64,000 nucleotides of DNA, taken from Clostridium acetobutylicum ATCC 824 (lineage in GTDB: Bacteria > Bacillota > Clostridia > Clostridiales > Clostridiaceae). Below, one piece after another: positions 34,205 to 43,507 of the stretch. How positions within the stretch are numbered: position 1 is the first letter of the stretch; each line of letters starts with the position of its first letter. The stretch spans positions 1 to 64,000 of the forward strand of contig NC_003030.1 in NCBI RefSeq assembly GCF_000008765.1. The letters are read 5' to 3'. The notes beneath the pieces were generated by a model. The model did no database searches. It was not told the origin of the DNA and saw only the letters and a program-made list of their open reading frames with translations. The position numbers were made by a program, and so were the translations under genes.

Positions 34205-34233
34205 TTGACAAACAAAAAAATATGTGATATAAT
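34205..34233 (+). promoter_or_regulatory. tRNA-Ser operon promoter P2
   Basis: TTGACA at 34205-34210, 17-base spacer, TATAAT at 34228-34233; 17 bases before the first tRNA. Confidence 0.9.
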
Positions 34234-34250
34234 ATTTTATGTTGTTATGT

Positions 34251-34341
34251 GGAAAGATGGTCGAGTTGGTTTAAGGCACCGGTCTTGAAAACCGGCGTGC
34301 GGGTAACCGCACCTAGGGTTCGAATCCCTATCTTTCCGCCA
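34251..34341 (+). tRNA. tRNA-Ser (TGA)
   Basis: A 91-base class II tRNA with long variable arm and encoded CCA; anticodon TGA at 34286-34288 reads UCA-type codons. Discriminator G73 as expected for serine. Confidence 0.96.
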
Positions 34342-34373
34342 TTAATTTAATAGAAGAAATTCGTAGAGCATAT

Positions 34374-34464
34374 GGAGAAGTACTCAAGTGGTTGAAGAGG
34401 TGCCCTTGCTAAGGGTATAGGTCGGGTAACCGGCGCGAGAGTTCGAAACTCTCCTTCTCCGCCA
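34374..34464 (+). tRNA. tRNA-Ser (GCT)
   Basis: A 91-base class II tRNA with encoded CCA; anticodon loop TTGCTAA gives GCT at 34408-34410, reading AGC/AGU. Cotranscribed with the preceding tRNA-Ser. Confidence 0.96.
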
Positions 34465-34465
34465 T

Positions 34466-34495
34466 AAAAGGACATTGTAAAATGTCCTTTTATTT
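34466..34495 (+). terminator. tRNA-Ser operon terminator
   Basis: AAAAGGACATT / AATGTCCTTTT with a GTAA loop and T-rich tail. Confidence 0.92.
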
Positions 34496-34539
34496 GTTTT
34501 TAATATAATTTTATTCAAGTAAGGAGTTGATAACTCTTT

Positions 34540-35910
34540 ATGAACAAAAGAGTCGTAAAAGTAGAATATATTTTTATGGCATTTGCATTGTTCTTTGGTG
34601 TGCTATTTGCAGTAATAAATGCTCCATTTCAGGATCCAGATGAACCAATACATTTCTATAGGGCGTATCAAATATCAACAGGTCAAATGTTTGAACAAAA
34701 GAATAATAGCGGCATAGGCGGATACTTACCGCAGAATCTAATAAAAACGTCAGAAAATTTATCTGAAGACATAAAGGCTAAATCCAATAAAAAACAAGAT
34801 ATTAATAAAATTAAATATTATCTTAATTTACCTTTGAATAAAAATAAGGTGGCTTTTAATGATTTTAGAAGTGCCACTATATATTCAGATATAGTATACA
34901 TACCACAAAGTATAGGCATTAATTTAGCTAAGATTTTTAGAGCTTCGGCACTTTATATGATGTATTTTGGGAGAATAGCTAACTTAATATGTTGGACAAT
35001 AATAGTGTTTTTTTCAGTAAAATTGATACCTTTTAAGAAAAATTTAATGGCTTTTTTAGCTTTAACTCCAATGAATTTGTATCAAGCAGCATCATTATCA
35101 GCGGATGCTATGACAAACTCTATGGCTTTTTTAAGTATAGCGCTTGTACTTAGATATGCATTTGGGGAAGAGGAAGCTAAACTAACTAAAAGGCAGATTG
35201 TTACAATGATAATAGCATTTACATTACTAGCTTTTAGTAAAAGAATTTACTTTGTAATGTGTATCTTATTCTTCATAATTCCAATAAAAAAGTTTAATAG
35301 TAAAAAGGATTATATAGGAACATTTGTAATAATGCTAGGTGCATGCTTAATGTCTTTAGTAACTGTTTCGGTAATATCTAAAATTTTAGCTATAAAGGTT
35401 TCTGCCGGGTCGTACACTCCGGGACAAATGGAATTTGTTCTTTCACATCCTATTACATATATACATATATTACTTAGAACATTTCATTTTAAAATGTCTT
35501 TCTACGCCATTAGTTTTATAGGAGTTTTTGGATGGTTAGATACAAGGTTACCTTTAAATTTGTATCTTTTTTATGGAGTGGCATTAGTATTAATTGCATT
35601 ATTCGAACATACTTTAATTGAAAAGAATAAGGATAGAATTATTATGTTTATAGTATTCATAATTAATGTAGGATTGATTATGTCAGCTCTTTATGTATCT
35701 TGGACACCTAAGGCTGCTAATATTATTGAGGGAATACAAGGCAGATATTTTATACCTATAATACCTCTCTTAGGTTGTTTTATTGGAGTAAAAGCGAATA
35801 AGAGTAGAAATGTATATTCTAAGGTTGTTTTAGCAATTTCTACATTTACTATATTAACATACTCTGTATTACAGTTATTATTAAGATTTTACGGTATAAG
35901 GATATTGTAA
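34540..35910 (+). CDS. DUF2142 family polytopic membrane protein
   Basis: A 456-residue protein with about ten transmembrane segments. The first extracytoplasmic loop APFQDPDEPIHFYRAYQIS (near 30-48) is the hallmark of DUF2142 and is reminiscent of GT-C type glycosyltransferases, where acidic residues in the first loop are catalytic. A role in envelope glycan transfer is plausible but not shown. It stands alone between tRNA operons. The ATG has AAGGAG upstream at slightly long spacing. Confidence 0.82.
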   Translation: MNKRVVKVEYIFMAFALFFGVLFAVINAPFQDPDEPIHFYRAYQISTGQMFEQKNNSGIGGYLPQNLIKTSENLSEDIKAKSNKKQDINKIKYYLNLPLNKNKVAFNDFRSATIYSDIVYIPQSIGINLAKIFRASALYMMYFGRIANLICWTIIVFFSVKLIPFKKNLMAFLALTPMNLYQAASLSADAMTNSMAFLSIALVLRYAFGEEEAKLTKRQIVTMIIAFTLLAFSKRIYFVMCILFFIIPIKKFNSKKDYIGTFVIMLGACLMSLVTVSVISKILAIKVSAGSYTPGQMEFVLSHPITYIHILLRTFHFKMSFYAISFIGVFGWLDTRLPLNLYLFYGVALVLIALFEHTLIEKNKDRIIMFIVFIINVGLIMSALYVSWTPKAANIIEGIQGRYFIPIIPLLGCFIGVKANKSRNVYSKVVLAISTFTILTYSVLQLLLRFYGIRIL

Positions 35911-35936
35911 GAAGAAATAAGGGTAAAATATAGGAT

Positions 35937-35965
35937 TTGATTTTTTTGTTCTAATGTGATAATAT
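35937..35965 (+). promoter_or_regulatory. promoter of tRNA-Arg (ACG)
   Basis: TTGATT at 35937-35942, 17-base spacer, TAATAT at 35960-35965. Confidence 0.75.
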
Positions 35966-35983
35966 AAGTATGCTTAATATTTT

Positions 35984-36060
35984 GCGATAGTACCTCAACT
36001 GGATAGAGGACTCGGCTACGAACCGAGGCGCTGCGGGTTCGACTCCTGCCTGTCGCACCA
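35984..36060 (+). tRNA. tRNA-Arg (ACG)
   Basis: A 77-base tRNA with encoded CCA; anticodon loop CTACGAA gives ACG at 36018-36020. A34 is expected to be edited to inosine to read CGU/CGC/CGA. Confidence 0.96.
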
Positions 36061-36062
36061 AT

Positions 36063-36092
36063 AAAACCCAATCTTTTGATTGGGTTTTTATT
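36063..36092 (+). terminator. terminator after tRNA-Arg
   Basis: AAAACCCAATC / GATTGGGTTTT with a TTTT loop and T-run. Confidence 0.92.
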
Positions 36093-36199
36093 TTTGTGTA
36101 AATAATTAATATTTTAAGGTATAGTTGCTTCTATTTTTCAGAAGTATATATGATATAATTATAAAGGAAATTAATCAGTAAAAGTAAAGGAGTAGGAAA

Positions 36200-36721
36200 A
36201 TGATTCTTTCGGGAAAACAGATAAAAGATAGTTTAGGAAAAGATATAGTAATAGAACCCTTTAATGAAAAACAAATAAATCCTAATAGCTATAATTTAAA
36301 ATTACATAATGAACTTCTTGTTTATGATGAAGAAGTTTTGGATATGAAAAAACCTAATAAAACAAAAAAGCTTATAATTCCTGAAGAAGGAATTGTACTT
36401 GAGCCAAGAAAATTGTATCTTGGAAGAACATTGGAGTATACAGAAACTGATAAATATGTACCAATGCTCGAAGGAAGATCTTCTATTGGAAGATTGGGTG
36501 TGTTTATTCATGTTACAGCAGGGTTTGGAGACGTTGGATTTAAAGGATACTGGACATTAGAGATATTCTGCGTTGAACCAATAAGAATATATTCTGGAGT
36601 TGAAATTTGCCAAATATATTATCATGACGTTGGTGGAGATTATGAAAAATATTCAAGTGGCAAATATCAAAATAATAAGGGGATTCAACCAAGTTTACTT
36701 TATAAGGATTTTATAAACTAA
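36200..36721 (+). CDS. dcd: dCTP deaminase
   Basis: A 173-residue trimeric dCTP deaminase/dUTPase-fold protein, converting dCTP to dUTP for thymidylate synthesis. EGRSSIGRLGVFIHVTAGFG (near 94-113) is the conserved active-site segment (Ser-Ser and the downstream Glu in WTLEIF). Monofunctional and bifunctional forms cannot be told apart with certainty here. The start follows AAAGGAG. It heads a small pyrimidine-related run with pyrE. Confidence 0.92.
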   Translation: MILSGKQIKDSLGKDIVIEPFNEKQINPNSYNLKLHNELLVYDEEVLDMKKPNKTKKLIIPEEGIVLEPRKLYLGRTLEYTETDKYVPMLEGRSSIGRLGVFIHVTAGFGDVGFKGYWTLEIFCVEPIRIYSGVEICQIYYHDVGGDYEKYSSGKYQNNKGIQPSLLYKDFIN

Positions 36722-36742
36722 AAAACAAATAAGGTGATGTAT

Positions 36743-37357
36743 TTGAATAATAAATTGGTTAGATCATTAAAGTATAATGATGTCTACGGAGAACTTTATT
36801 CTTATGAAAATTCAAGTGCTCTAACTGTAATTTTTCCAGGAATAAATTATGGTCATGAAAAGCCTCTTCTGTATTATGCAAGGAAAGCAGCTGCACAGAA
36901 TAATATAGATATTCTATGCATCAACTATAAGAATAAGATTTCTTGGGAGGACATAGGAAAACAAAGTATTGAAGATGTAGCTATTGAAATAAAGGGCATT
37001 ATAAAAAATGTTATTGAAAAAAAGTATGATAACATTTATTTTTTAGGGAAAAGTGTTGGAACAGAAATAGCTGGATGTACATCTTCTAAATTAAATATAG
37101 ATAATATAAAGTTTCTTTACTTAACACCTATTGAAGAGACTTTAAAGTATATAGTTGACAGAAAGTGCATTGTGGTGTCAGGCACTAAGGATGAATTTTT
37201 TAAAAGTGAATGTATAAATAAAATCAGAGAAAATAAAAATGTTAAATTGATGTTGTTTGAGGGAGCTAATCATTCTCTTGAGATTAAGGATGATATTATA
37301 AGAAGTTTAAGAATTTTAGATAACGTAGCACAATTGTATTTGGACTTCTTTAAATAA
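36743..37357 (+). CDS. alpha/beta hydrolase-like protein
   Basis: About 204 residues with a complete serine hydrolase triad pattern: nucleophile elbow GKSVGTEIA, an acid in VSGTKDEFF, and a His in GANHSLEI near the C-terminus. Substrate unknown. The start is ambiguous: GTG 36734 and ATG 36737 overlap the Shine-Dalgarno-like AAGGTGAT, leaving TTG 36743 (MNNKLVRS) as best placed. It lies between dcd and pyrE, 18 bases before pyrE, likely in one operon. Confidence 0.75.
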   Translation: MNNKLVRSLKYNDVYGELYSYENSSALTVIFPGINYGHEKPLLYYARKAAAQNNIDILCINYKNKISWEDIGKQSIEDVAIEIKGIIKNVIEKKYDNIYFLGKSVGTEIAGCTSSKLNIDNIKFLYLTPIEETLKYIVDRKCIVVSGTKDEFFKSECINKIRENKNVKLMLFEGANHSLEIKDDIIRSLRILDNVAQLYLDFFK

Positions 37358-37375
37358 AAACATGGAGGGCTAAAA

Positions 37376-38050
37376 ATGGAACAATACAAACAAGAATTTA
37401 TAGAATTTATGGTGGAGAGTAATGTACTTACCTTTGGGGATTTCATAACTAAAAGCGGCAGAAGAACACCATTTTTTATAAATACAGGTAACTACAAGAC
37501 AGGTAATCAATTAAATAAGTTGGCTAAGTTTTATGCTAAAGCAATATATGATAATTTTGGAGATGATTTTGATATTTTATTTGGGCCTGCATATAAAGGA
37601 ATACCTTTAAGTGTTTCAGTAGCTATGGCACTTGATAATATTTATGGAATTAATGCAGCTTATTGTTCAAATAGAAAAGAAGTTAAAGATCACGGTGATA
37701 AGGGAATACTTCTTGGAGCAAAGCTTGAAGAAGGAGACAGAGTTATAATTGTAGAAGATGTCACAACAGCTGGTACATCAGTATACGAAACAATGCCTAT
37801 ACTTAAATCACAGGCTGAGGTTGATGTAAAGGGAATCATAATATCAGTGGATAGAATGGAAAGAGGTAAGGGAGATAAGAGTGCCTTAACTGAACTTAAA
37901 GAAAAGTTTGGATTTAAAACATGTTCTATTGTTACTATGGAAGAGGTAGTAGAATATTTGTATAAGAAAAATATCAATGGCAAAGTAATCATAGATGATA
38001 AAATGAAAGATAGAATTAATGAGTACTATAAAGAGTATGGAGTAAAATAG
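37376..38050 (+). CDS. pyrE: orotate phosphoribosyltransferase
   Basis: A 224-residue PRTase that makes OMP from orotate and PRPP in pyrimidine synthesis. The PRPP-binding motif VIIVEDVTTAGTSVYE is near 124-139, and GPAYKGIPLSVSVA is the family pyrophosphate/orotate loop. ATG follows GGAGGG. Probable cotranscription with dcd and the hydrolase gene. Confidence 0.96.
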   Translation: MEQYKQEFIEFMVESNVLTFGDFITKSGRRTPFFINTGNYKTGNQLNKLAKFYAKAIYDNFGDDFDILFGPAYKGIPLSVSVAMALDNIYGINAAYCSNRKEVKDHGDKGILLGAKLEEGDRVIIVEDVTTAGTSVYETMPILKSQAEVDVKGIIISVDRMERGKGDKSALTELKEKFGFKTCSIVTMEEVVEYLYKKNINGKVIIDDKMKDRINEYYKEYGVK

Positions 38051-38051
38051 T

Positions 38052-38095
38052 AAAATAAATGTGCCTCAACTTAGATGTTAAGGCACATTTATTTT
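38052..38095. terminator. bidirectional terminator pyrE / hydA
   Basis: A perfect 15-base inverted repeat (AAAATAAATGTGCCT with AGGCACATTTATTTT) separates convergent pyrE and hydA and has A/T tracts on both sides. Confidence 0.92.
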
Positions 38096-38100
38096 ATATA

Positions 38101-39849
38101 TTATTCATGTTTTGAAACATTTTTATCTTTTGTGTATTTTACGTGTAGTAATTTGTGAGCAAGTCCTTCACCTGGTTTTCCAAAGTAGCTATCATACATT
38201 TTAATAATAGCTGGATTATCATGTGACTTTCTCTTTGAAAGAACATTTTTATCTTGGTTGTATAATACTGATGCTCTTAGTTTTCTGTAATCAACATTTT
38301 CTCTATCAAGAGCATTTACGTGAGGTTGACCTCCACCATTTATACATCCACCAGGGCAAGCCATTACTTCTATAAAGTGATATTGTTTTTCGTTCATTTT
38401 TCCAGATTTCATAAACTCGAAGAAGTTAGAAGCACCATTTATAACAGCAACGTTTAGTTTATTTCCAGCAATTTCAACTTCCGCTTCTTTTATGCCTTTA
38501 AAGCCTCTTACTTCAGTGTAATCAACATTTTCAAGTTCTTTATTTTCAGCAAAGTCTTTAGCTGATCTTATTGCAGCTTCCATAACGCCACCGGTTGCAC
38601 CAAAGATAGCTCCAGCACCACTGTAAGTACCCATAGCAGGATCAACTTCACCATCTTCAAGATCTGCAAATTTAATTTTTGCATCTTTAATCATTTTTGC
38701 AAGCTCTCTTGTAGTTAAGGATGCATCAATATCTCTTAAGCTGTTAGTTTCCATGAAAGGAATATCTGCTTCATATTTTTTATCATTACAAGGCATGATA
38801 GTAACTGTATAAACATCTTCTGGAGCTATTCCTGAAATTGAAGGATAGTAAGTTTTTGATGCAGTACCAAATATTTGTTGTGGTGATTTTGCTGATGAAA
38901 GATTATCTAATAATTCAGGATGATAATTTTGAGCTAATCTTACCCATGCAGGACAGCAAGATGTAAACATAGGGAATGGGCCATTATTTTTAACTCTGCC
39001 TAAAAGTTCAGTAGCTTCTTCCATTATAGTCATATCTGCACCAAAGTTTATATCAAATACTTTATCAAAGCCTAACATTCTAAGTGCAGTATATAGTTTT
39101 CCTGTTACATCTTTTCCATATCCCATTTTGAATAATTCGCCCATAGCAGTTCTTACTGATGGAGCCATTGCAACAATGACATGTTTTTTAGGGTCATTAA
39201 GAGCTTCTTGAACTTTTTCTATATGGGATTTTTCTTTTAAAGCAGCAACAGGACAAGCGATTACACACTGACCGCATAATAAGCATGTTGAGTCATCAAG
39301 ACAAACATCATCAACAGTTCCAACAGCCCTTTGTCCATCTTTTTTAATAAATTGAATTGAGCAAGTGCTTGTGTGCTGTTTACATGCAGCTACGCATCTA
39401 CCGCATAGTACACATTTTGATCTGTCAATTACAATAGCCTTACTTCTATTATCAACTAGAGCATCCTTATCTTCTGGTAAAAATGGTTTTGAAGCTTTTG
39501 CTTTTGTCTTTATTACAAGTTTAAGGAATTCACAATTTTCTCTTCTAGAACATTGTCCACATTTAAATTCATGCTTATCAAGAAGCATTGAAACTCTTTT
39601 TTTGATTCGTTCTTTTACTTCATCGGATTCTGTGTTTATTACCATTCCATCTTCAACTTTGGCAACACAAGCAGCTCTAAAGCCCTTGCCTTCTACCTCT
39701 ACCATACAGACTCCGCATTTTCCAAAATTGCCACAATCCTTTAAAAAGCAGAGTGTTGGGATATCTACATTATTTTCTCTTGCTAGCTCAAGGATAGTAA
39801 TATCTTTATCTGTATGCACTTCATTGCCATTTAAGATTATTGTTTTCAT
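38101..39849 (-). CDS. hydA: [FeFe] hydrogenase, ferredoxin-linked
   Basis: A 582-residue monomeric hydrogenase that evolves H2 from reduced ferredoxin during fermentation. N-terminal plant-type [2Fe-2S] ferredoxin with Cys 34, 45, 48, 61; a His-Cys3 [4Fe-4S] site (HEFKCGQCSRRENC); two [4Fe-4S] repeats (CVLCGRCVAAC, CLLCGQCVIAC); then the H-cluster motifs TSCCPAW (near 298), MPCNDKKYE (near 353) and EVMACPGGCINGGGQP (near 495). The ATG follows GGGAGGA. Matches, from memory, HydA1 of C. acetobutylicum. Two palindromes upstream suggest redox or other control. Confidence 0.98.
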   Translation of the reverse strand: MKTIILNGNEVHTDKDITILELARENNVDIPTLCFLKDCGNFGKCGVCMVEVEGKGFRAACVAKVEDGMVINTESDEVKERIKKRVSMLLDKHEFKCGQCSRRENCEFLKLVIKTKAKASKPFLPEDKDALVDNRSKAIVIDRSKCVLCGRCVAACKQHTSTCSIQFIKKDGQRAVGTVDDVCLDDSTCLLCGQCVIACPVAALKEKSHIEKVQEALNDPKKHVIVAMAPSVRTAMGELFKMGYGKDVTGKLYTALRMLGFDKVFDINFGADMTIMEEATELLGRVKNNGPFPMFTSCCPAWVRLAQNYHPELLDNLSSAKSPQQIFGTASKTYYPSISGIAPEDVYTVTIMPCNDKKYEADIPFMETNSLRDIDASLTTRELAKMIKDAKIKFADLEDGEVDPAMGTYSGAGAIFGATGGVMEAAIRSAKDFAENKELENVDYTEVRGFKGIKEAEVEIAGNKLNVAVINGASNFFEFMKSGKMNEKQYHFIEVMACPGGCINGGGQPHVNALDRENVDYRKLRASVLYNQDKNVLSKRKSHDNPAIIKMYDSYFGKPGEGLAHKLLHVKYTKDKNVSKHE

Positions 39850-40091
39850 GTTTATCCTCCCAAAATGTAAAATATAATTAAAATATATTAATAAACTTCG
39901 TTAAAAAATTAACGTTTAATCAACGTAAATATTACGTACATTTTATAATTATATCATATTTAAATAAAGTCTAAAATGTTTTAAATAATTTATTTTGTTA
40001 AAAGAAGCACAAATCGGTTACATTTAAGTAAAATTATTGAATTAGTATAATATGGTTGGTATAATTAAATTAAAAAATAGGGAGGTGCAAT
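39850..40091. promoter_or_regulatory. hydA upstream region with two palindromes
   Basis: 242 bases between divergent genes. CGTTAA-AAAA-TTAACG at 39899-39914 shares 11 of 14 defined bases with the Rex consensus TTGTTAANNNNTTAACAA. ACGTAA-ATA-TTACGT at 39923-39937 is a second perfect palindrome. Both lie 50-90 bases upstream of hydA ATG. A TATAAT on the minus strand (about 39948-39953) is a possible -10 with a poor -35. Binding proteins are inferred only. A second TATAAT at 40046-40051 may serve the rightward gene. Confidence 0.6.
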
Positions 40092-40793
40092 ATGGTAAAT
40101 ATTAAGAAAAACACAGCTCTAGTAGCAGCATTTATAATAACTGCTACTACATTAACAAATGTTAAAGCTTATGCAGTAACTAATGGAATGACAGGAAATG
40201 AGAGAAATGTATTAAAGCAATATCAAAGTAATATTGATAATACATATAATTCTTTTGGAGATAAGAAAAAGACAAAAGTTGTTAATGATTATAAAAATAA
40301 GGTTAAAAAAGCTCAAAGATTTATAAGCAGGGATACAGACGAAAATTATGGAGATTATCCAACTAGAAGTGGAGTAATATTGGTCACTAGAGATAGTAAT
40401 ACTATGGGAATACATTATGGACATGCAGGTATAATATGGGATGCATCAACTACAGTAGAATCAGAGCCTAGTGGAGTTGAAAGATATCCTAACACCTGGA
40501 AGTCTAGATATAACACAATAAAGGGAATTACCGTTAACTCAACTACAGCAGAACAGGACAAAGAAGCAGCAGATTGGTGCAATAATCAAGTAGGAAAGCC
40601 ATACAATTGGAACTTCTTTAATATTAATACAAGAGATAAATTTTATTGTTCTCAATTGGTTTGGGCTGCATACAAAGACTTATATGGAATGGATATAGAT
40701 CCTAAAAAAACAATACCTTCAGTGATAATTCCAGTTGACTTACCAAAACAGAATACGGTAGATACTATTTATGCACAATGGCAAGCTAATTAA
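40092..40793 (+). CDS. secreted YiiX-like permuted NlpC/P60 (papain-fold) protein
   Basis: A 233-residue protein with a Sec signal peptide (MVNIKKNTALVAAF.., cleavage probably after the KAYA region near 30). Motifs are GHAGIIWDA with the conserved His, and FYCSQLVWAAYKDLYG with the Cys, in the His-before-Cys order typical of YiiX/YebB-like permuted NlpC/P60 enzymes. Likely an extracellular amidase or peptidase acting on wall peptides or lipids; substrate unknown. ATG follows GGAGGTG. The next gene overlaps its 3' end by 23 bases. Confidence 0.82.
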   Translation: MVNIKKNTALVAAFIITATTLTNVKAYAVTNGMTGNERNVLKQYQSNIDNTYNSFGDKKKTKVVNDYKNKVKKAQRFISRDTDENYGDYPTRSGVILVTRDSNTMGIHYGHAGIIWDASTTVESEPSGVERYPNTWKSRYNTIKGITVNSTTAEQDKEAADWCNNQVGKPYNWNFFNINTRDKFYCSQLVWAAYKDLYGMDIDPKKTIPSVIIPVDLPKQNTVDTIYAQWQAN

Positions 40794-41832
40794 ATCAATA
40801 CTAATAAGTTTATTTGTTATATTTATAGTTGGCTGTGGTAAGGCATCTGGTGGAAATGAACAAGGTAATAAAAACAGTGGAAAAGCGGAAATTGCTGTTA
40901 TTGAATCCTCTACATTTAATAACAATAGCTATATAAAACTTTATACGCTAAAAGGAGAAGAAGTACAGGAAATTAAGATTAATTGTGTGGATGTAAATTC
41001 TGGATTTCTTTCACCAGTGAAGCATAATGATAAAGTTTATACAAATTCCATAGGGGGATACTCTAACAGGAGTAAGAAGGTAGTAGAATTTAATGCGAAA
41101 AACAATAAGTATAATACGTATGATATAGCTGAGGGAATATTCTCCGTTGCTGTAGATGATAGCTATATATATACAACTAATAGTCCTCCTAAAGGATCAA
41201 TAATAACTAAATATAATATAGAAAAAAAATCAATCGAGAAGACTTTAAATTTACCAGGTTTAATTGAACACATAGCTTTGTATGGAAATTATATATATTC
41301 TTTTGCTGATTCAGATGAGAGAGATGGAACTATAATAATAAGTATAATCAATAAAGATACCTTAAATATTGAAAAATCAATGAGAATGAAATCAGACCAA
41401 TCTGTATTTGATAGCACTATTTATGGAGATAATATATATTTTTCACATATGACGTCACAGGATGGAAACAAGCCTTCCAATACTATTTCAAGGCTTAACA
41501 TAAAAGATAATACTGTAAGCGATATAAAGATAGGTGCAGATTATCAAGACCATTTAAAAGTATACAATGGGAACTTATATATAAGTCATTATAATCCTGT
41601 AGAGAATTCAGGAAATAAGCTTACAGAGATGAATCTTGCTACGGGAGAACAAAAATTGCATTCATTTCAGCATAATTTAATGGAAATTGAAGTCCAGGAT
41701 AATAAGCTTTATACCTGCGATGATAAAAATATGTATATATACAATTTAGGTGAATTTAAAGAGAAAAGCAGATTTAAAATTATGGATAATAGAAAAGACT
41801 ATAGAATTGACGGCTTTTTTCTTATGAAATAG
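40771..41832 (+). CDS. putative lipoprotein with beta-propeller-like repeats
   Basis: A 353-residue protein with a lipoprotein signal: KLIKSILISLFVIFIVGCGK, lipobox IVGC with Cys near residue 22. The mature part has repeated units of the type NNKLYT / GNYIYSF / GDNIYFS, about 45 residues apart, suggesting a beta-propeller. No enzyme motif seen. ATG 40771 lies inside the preceding secreted-protein gene, without its own good ribosome binding site, so translation is probably coupled. Function unknown. Confidence 0.75.
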   Translation: MHNGKLIKSILISLFVIFIVGCGKASGGNEQGNKNSGKAEIAVIESSTFNNNSYIKLYTLKGEEVQEIKINCVDVNSGFLSPVKHNDKVYTNSIGGYSNRSKKVVEFNAKNNKYNTYDIAEGIFSVAVDDSYIYTTNSPPKGSIITKYNIEKKSIEKTLNLPGLIEHIALYGNYIYSFADSDERDGTIIISIINKDTLNIEKSMRMKSDQSVFDSTIYGDNIYFSHMTSQDGNKPSNTISRLNIKDNTVSDIKIGADYQDHLKVYNGNLYISHYNPVENSGNKLTEMNLATGEQKLHSFQHNLMEIEVQDNKLYTCDDKNMYIYNLGEFKEKSRFKIMDNRKDYRIDGFFLMK

Positions 41833-41868
41833 TATAAAAAGTGTGCTGCTTAAGCACACTTTTTATAC
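41832..41868. terminator. bidirectional terminator lipoprotein / psd
   Basis: GTATAAAAAGTGTGCT pairs with AGCACACTTTTTATAC, 16 bases, 5-base loop; separates convergent genes. Confidence 0.93.
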
Positions 41869-41889
41869 ATTACATTATTAATGTAGGGA

Positions 41890-42774
41890 TTATTTTTTTC
41901 CAATACTTTCACCCATAAATACTTTAGTTTCGTAACCTAATCTTGTTTGCTCAAGTATATCTTCATCTATTTTAACTGAATCTTTTTCAAAGAATAAAAC
42001 TACTGTGGAGCCTCCAAATTTAAAGTAGCCTTTTTCATCACCTTTGTTGACCTTGGTATTTTCCTTGTAAGTTTGAATAATACTTCCAACGCAAGTAGCT
42101 CCAACTTCTATATATAGGATATCCTTAAAATTATCAGACTTTAATATACTCCATTCTCTTTTGTTTTCGCAAAATAACCTCTTTACTTTATTTAAGGCAA
42201 TAGGATTCACTGAGTAATATGAGCCTTTAATTTTTGAGGTAGCGCTGCACACACCGCTATCTACAAAATGAAACCTATGATAATCAGTTGGACATAGCCT
42301 TAGAATCATACATATTCCATTCTTATATTTTGAGCTTATTTTTTCATCCTTTATAAGTTCCTTTAGGCTATAGCCCATACCTTTTATTTCAACTAAATTA
42401 TCTAAATCTATATTCTCATAAACAAGTAGTCTACCATCTCCAGGAGAAATTAAAATTTCTTTATTTGTGGAGAAAGGTCTTGCTTCTTTTGTAAGTTTTC
42501 TAGTAAAGAAATCATTGAAGGATTTGAAAGCTTCAGGCTTTTTTTCACTTTCTAGAATGTCAATATCAAAGGAGTCTATGAATTTTTTTACTTTGCCTTT
42601 ACTGATTTTTGAATCACAAAATGAACCATATATACTTGAAAATGCCTTCTTCTTTATCAAAGCTTCCAGAAAGCTCATTCCAATAGGAGAGGAGTAAGTC
42701 CAGTTAAGGTAATTTTCCCCTGCTACCTTCTCAATTTCATACTGCTTTGTTTTTCTATTATAATATTTAATCAT
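41890..42774 (-). CDS. psd: phosphatidylserine decarboxylase
   Basis: A 294-residue membrane-associated decarboxylase making phosphatidylethanolamine. The autocleavage site is [10 protein letters not shown] near the C-terminus (GGST in place of the E. coli LGST), where Ser becomes the pyruvoyl group. [11 protein letters not shown] supplies the conserved His residues. ATG 42774 is taken because AGAGG is 6 bases upstream; the TTG at 42780 is inside the spacer. No phosphatidylserine synthase gene is adjacent. Confidence 0.94.
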
Positions 42775-42931
42775 TTTCAACCTCTTTATAATTTAATTAC
42801 TTAGATTTTGTTATAATTATAAGCTTTGGACTTAGTTGATGTCAAAAAATAATTACTTGATGAAGTTATTTTATGATACTATAATTATTATTAGGGAAAT
42901 ATGAAATAAAGTTAAAATTTGGAGTGATCAA

Positions 42932-43501
42932 ATGAATAAGACAAAGAATGCCATATTCAAGTCTGCCCTTATGATATTTTCAAAGAATGGATATGATGGT
43001 GCAACTATGGATGAGATTGCATCGAATGCAAAAGTAGCAAAGGGAACTCTTTATTACCATTTTAAAAGTAAGGAAGAAATTTTTAAATATGTAATTTCTG
43101 AAGGCATGAATGTTATAAGAGAAGAAATGGAACAGGAAGCAGGAAAGGAAAGTAATCCTGTAAATAAGTTAAAAGCAATCTGTAGGTTTCAAATAGGAAT
43201 GATATTTAGAAATAGAGACTTTTTTAAGGTACTTATGAGCCAGCTTTGGGGTCAGGATTCCAGACAGCTTGAATTAAGGAAAGTTATAAAGGACTATATA
43301 GAGATTATTGAAAGATATCTTAAAGACGCAATGGAAAAAGGCTACATAAAAAAAGGAGAAACTGAGTTTATGTCCTATACTTTTTTTGGTGTACTTTGTT
43401 CTGGAGCGGTGTATGACTTAATAAATCAAGGAAACGAAAGTATGGAGAATCTTACAAATAAGATAACTAGATATCTTTTTAATGGAATAGATATATTATA
43501 A
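42932..43501 (+). CDS. TetR family transcriptional regulator
   Basis: A 189-residue TetR protein with N-terminal HTH (FKSALMIFSKNGYDGATMDEIA, AKVAKGTLYYHFKSKEEIF as separate pieces). Divergent from psd and convergent with the ABC1 gene; the target is unclear, psd being one possibility. The upstream region (42781-42931) has no obvious perfect palindrome. Confidence 0.88.
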   Translation: MNKTKNAIFKSALMIFSKNGYDGATMDEIASNAKVAKGTLYYHFKSKEEIFKYVISEGMNVIREEMEQEAGKESNPVNKLKAICRFQIGMIFRNRDFFKVLMSQLWGQDSRQLELRKVIKDYIEIIERYLKDAMEKGYIKKGETEFMSYTFFGVLCSGAVYDLINQGNESMENLTNKITRYLFNGIDIL

Positions 43502-43507
43502 AGTACT

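Noticed and set aside
39365-39877. 170-codon plus-strand frame opposite hydA
   Set aside because: It is the antisense shadow of the Cys-rich hydA sequence with no ribosome site or recognisable protein.
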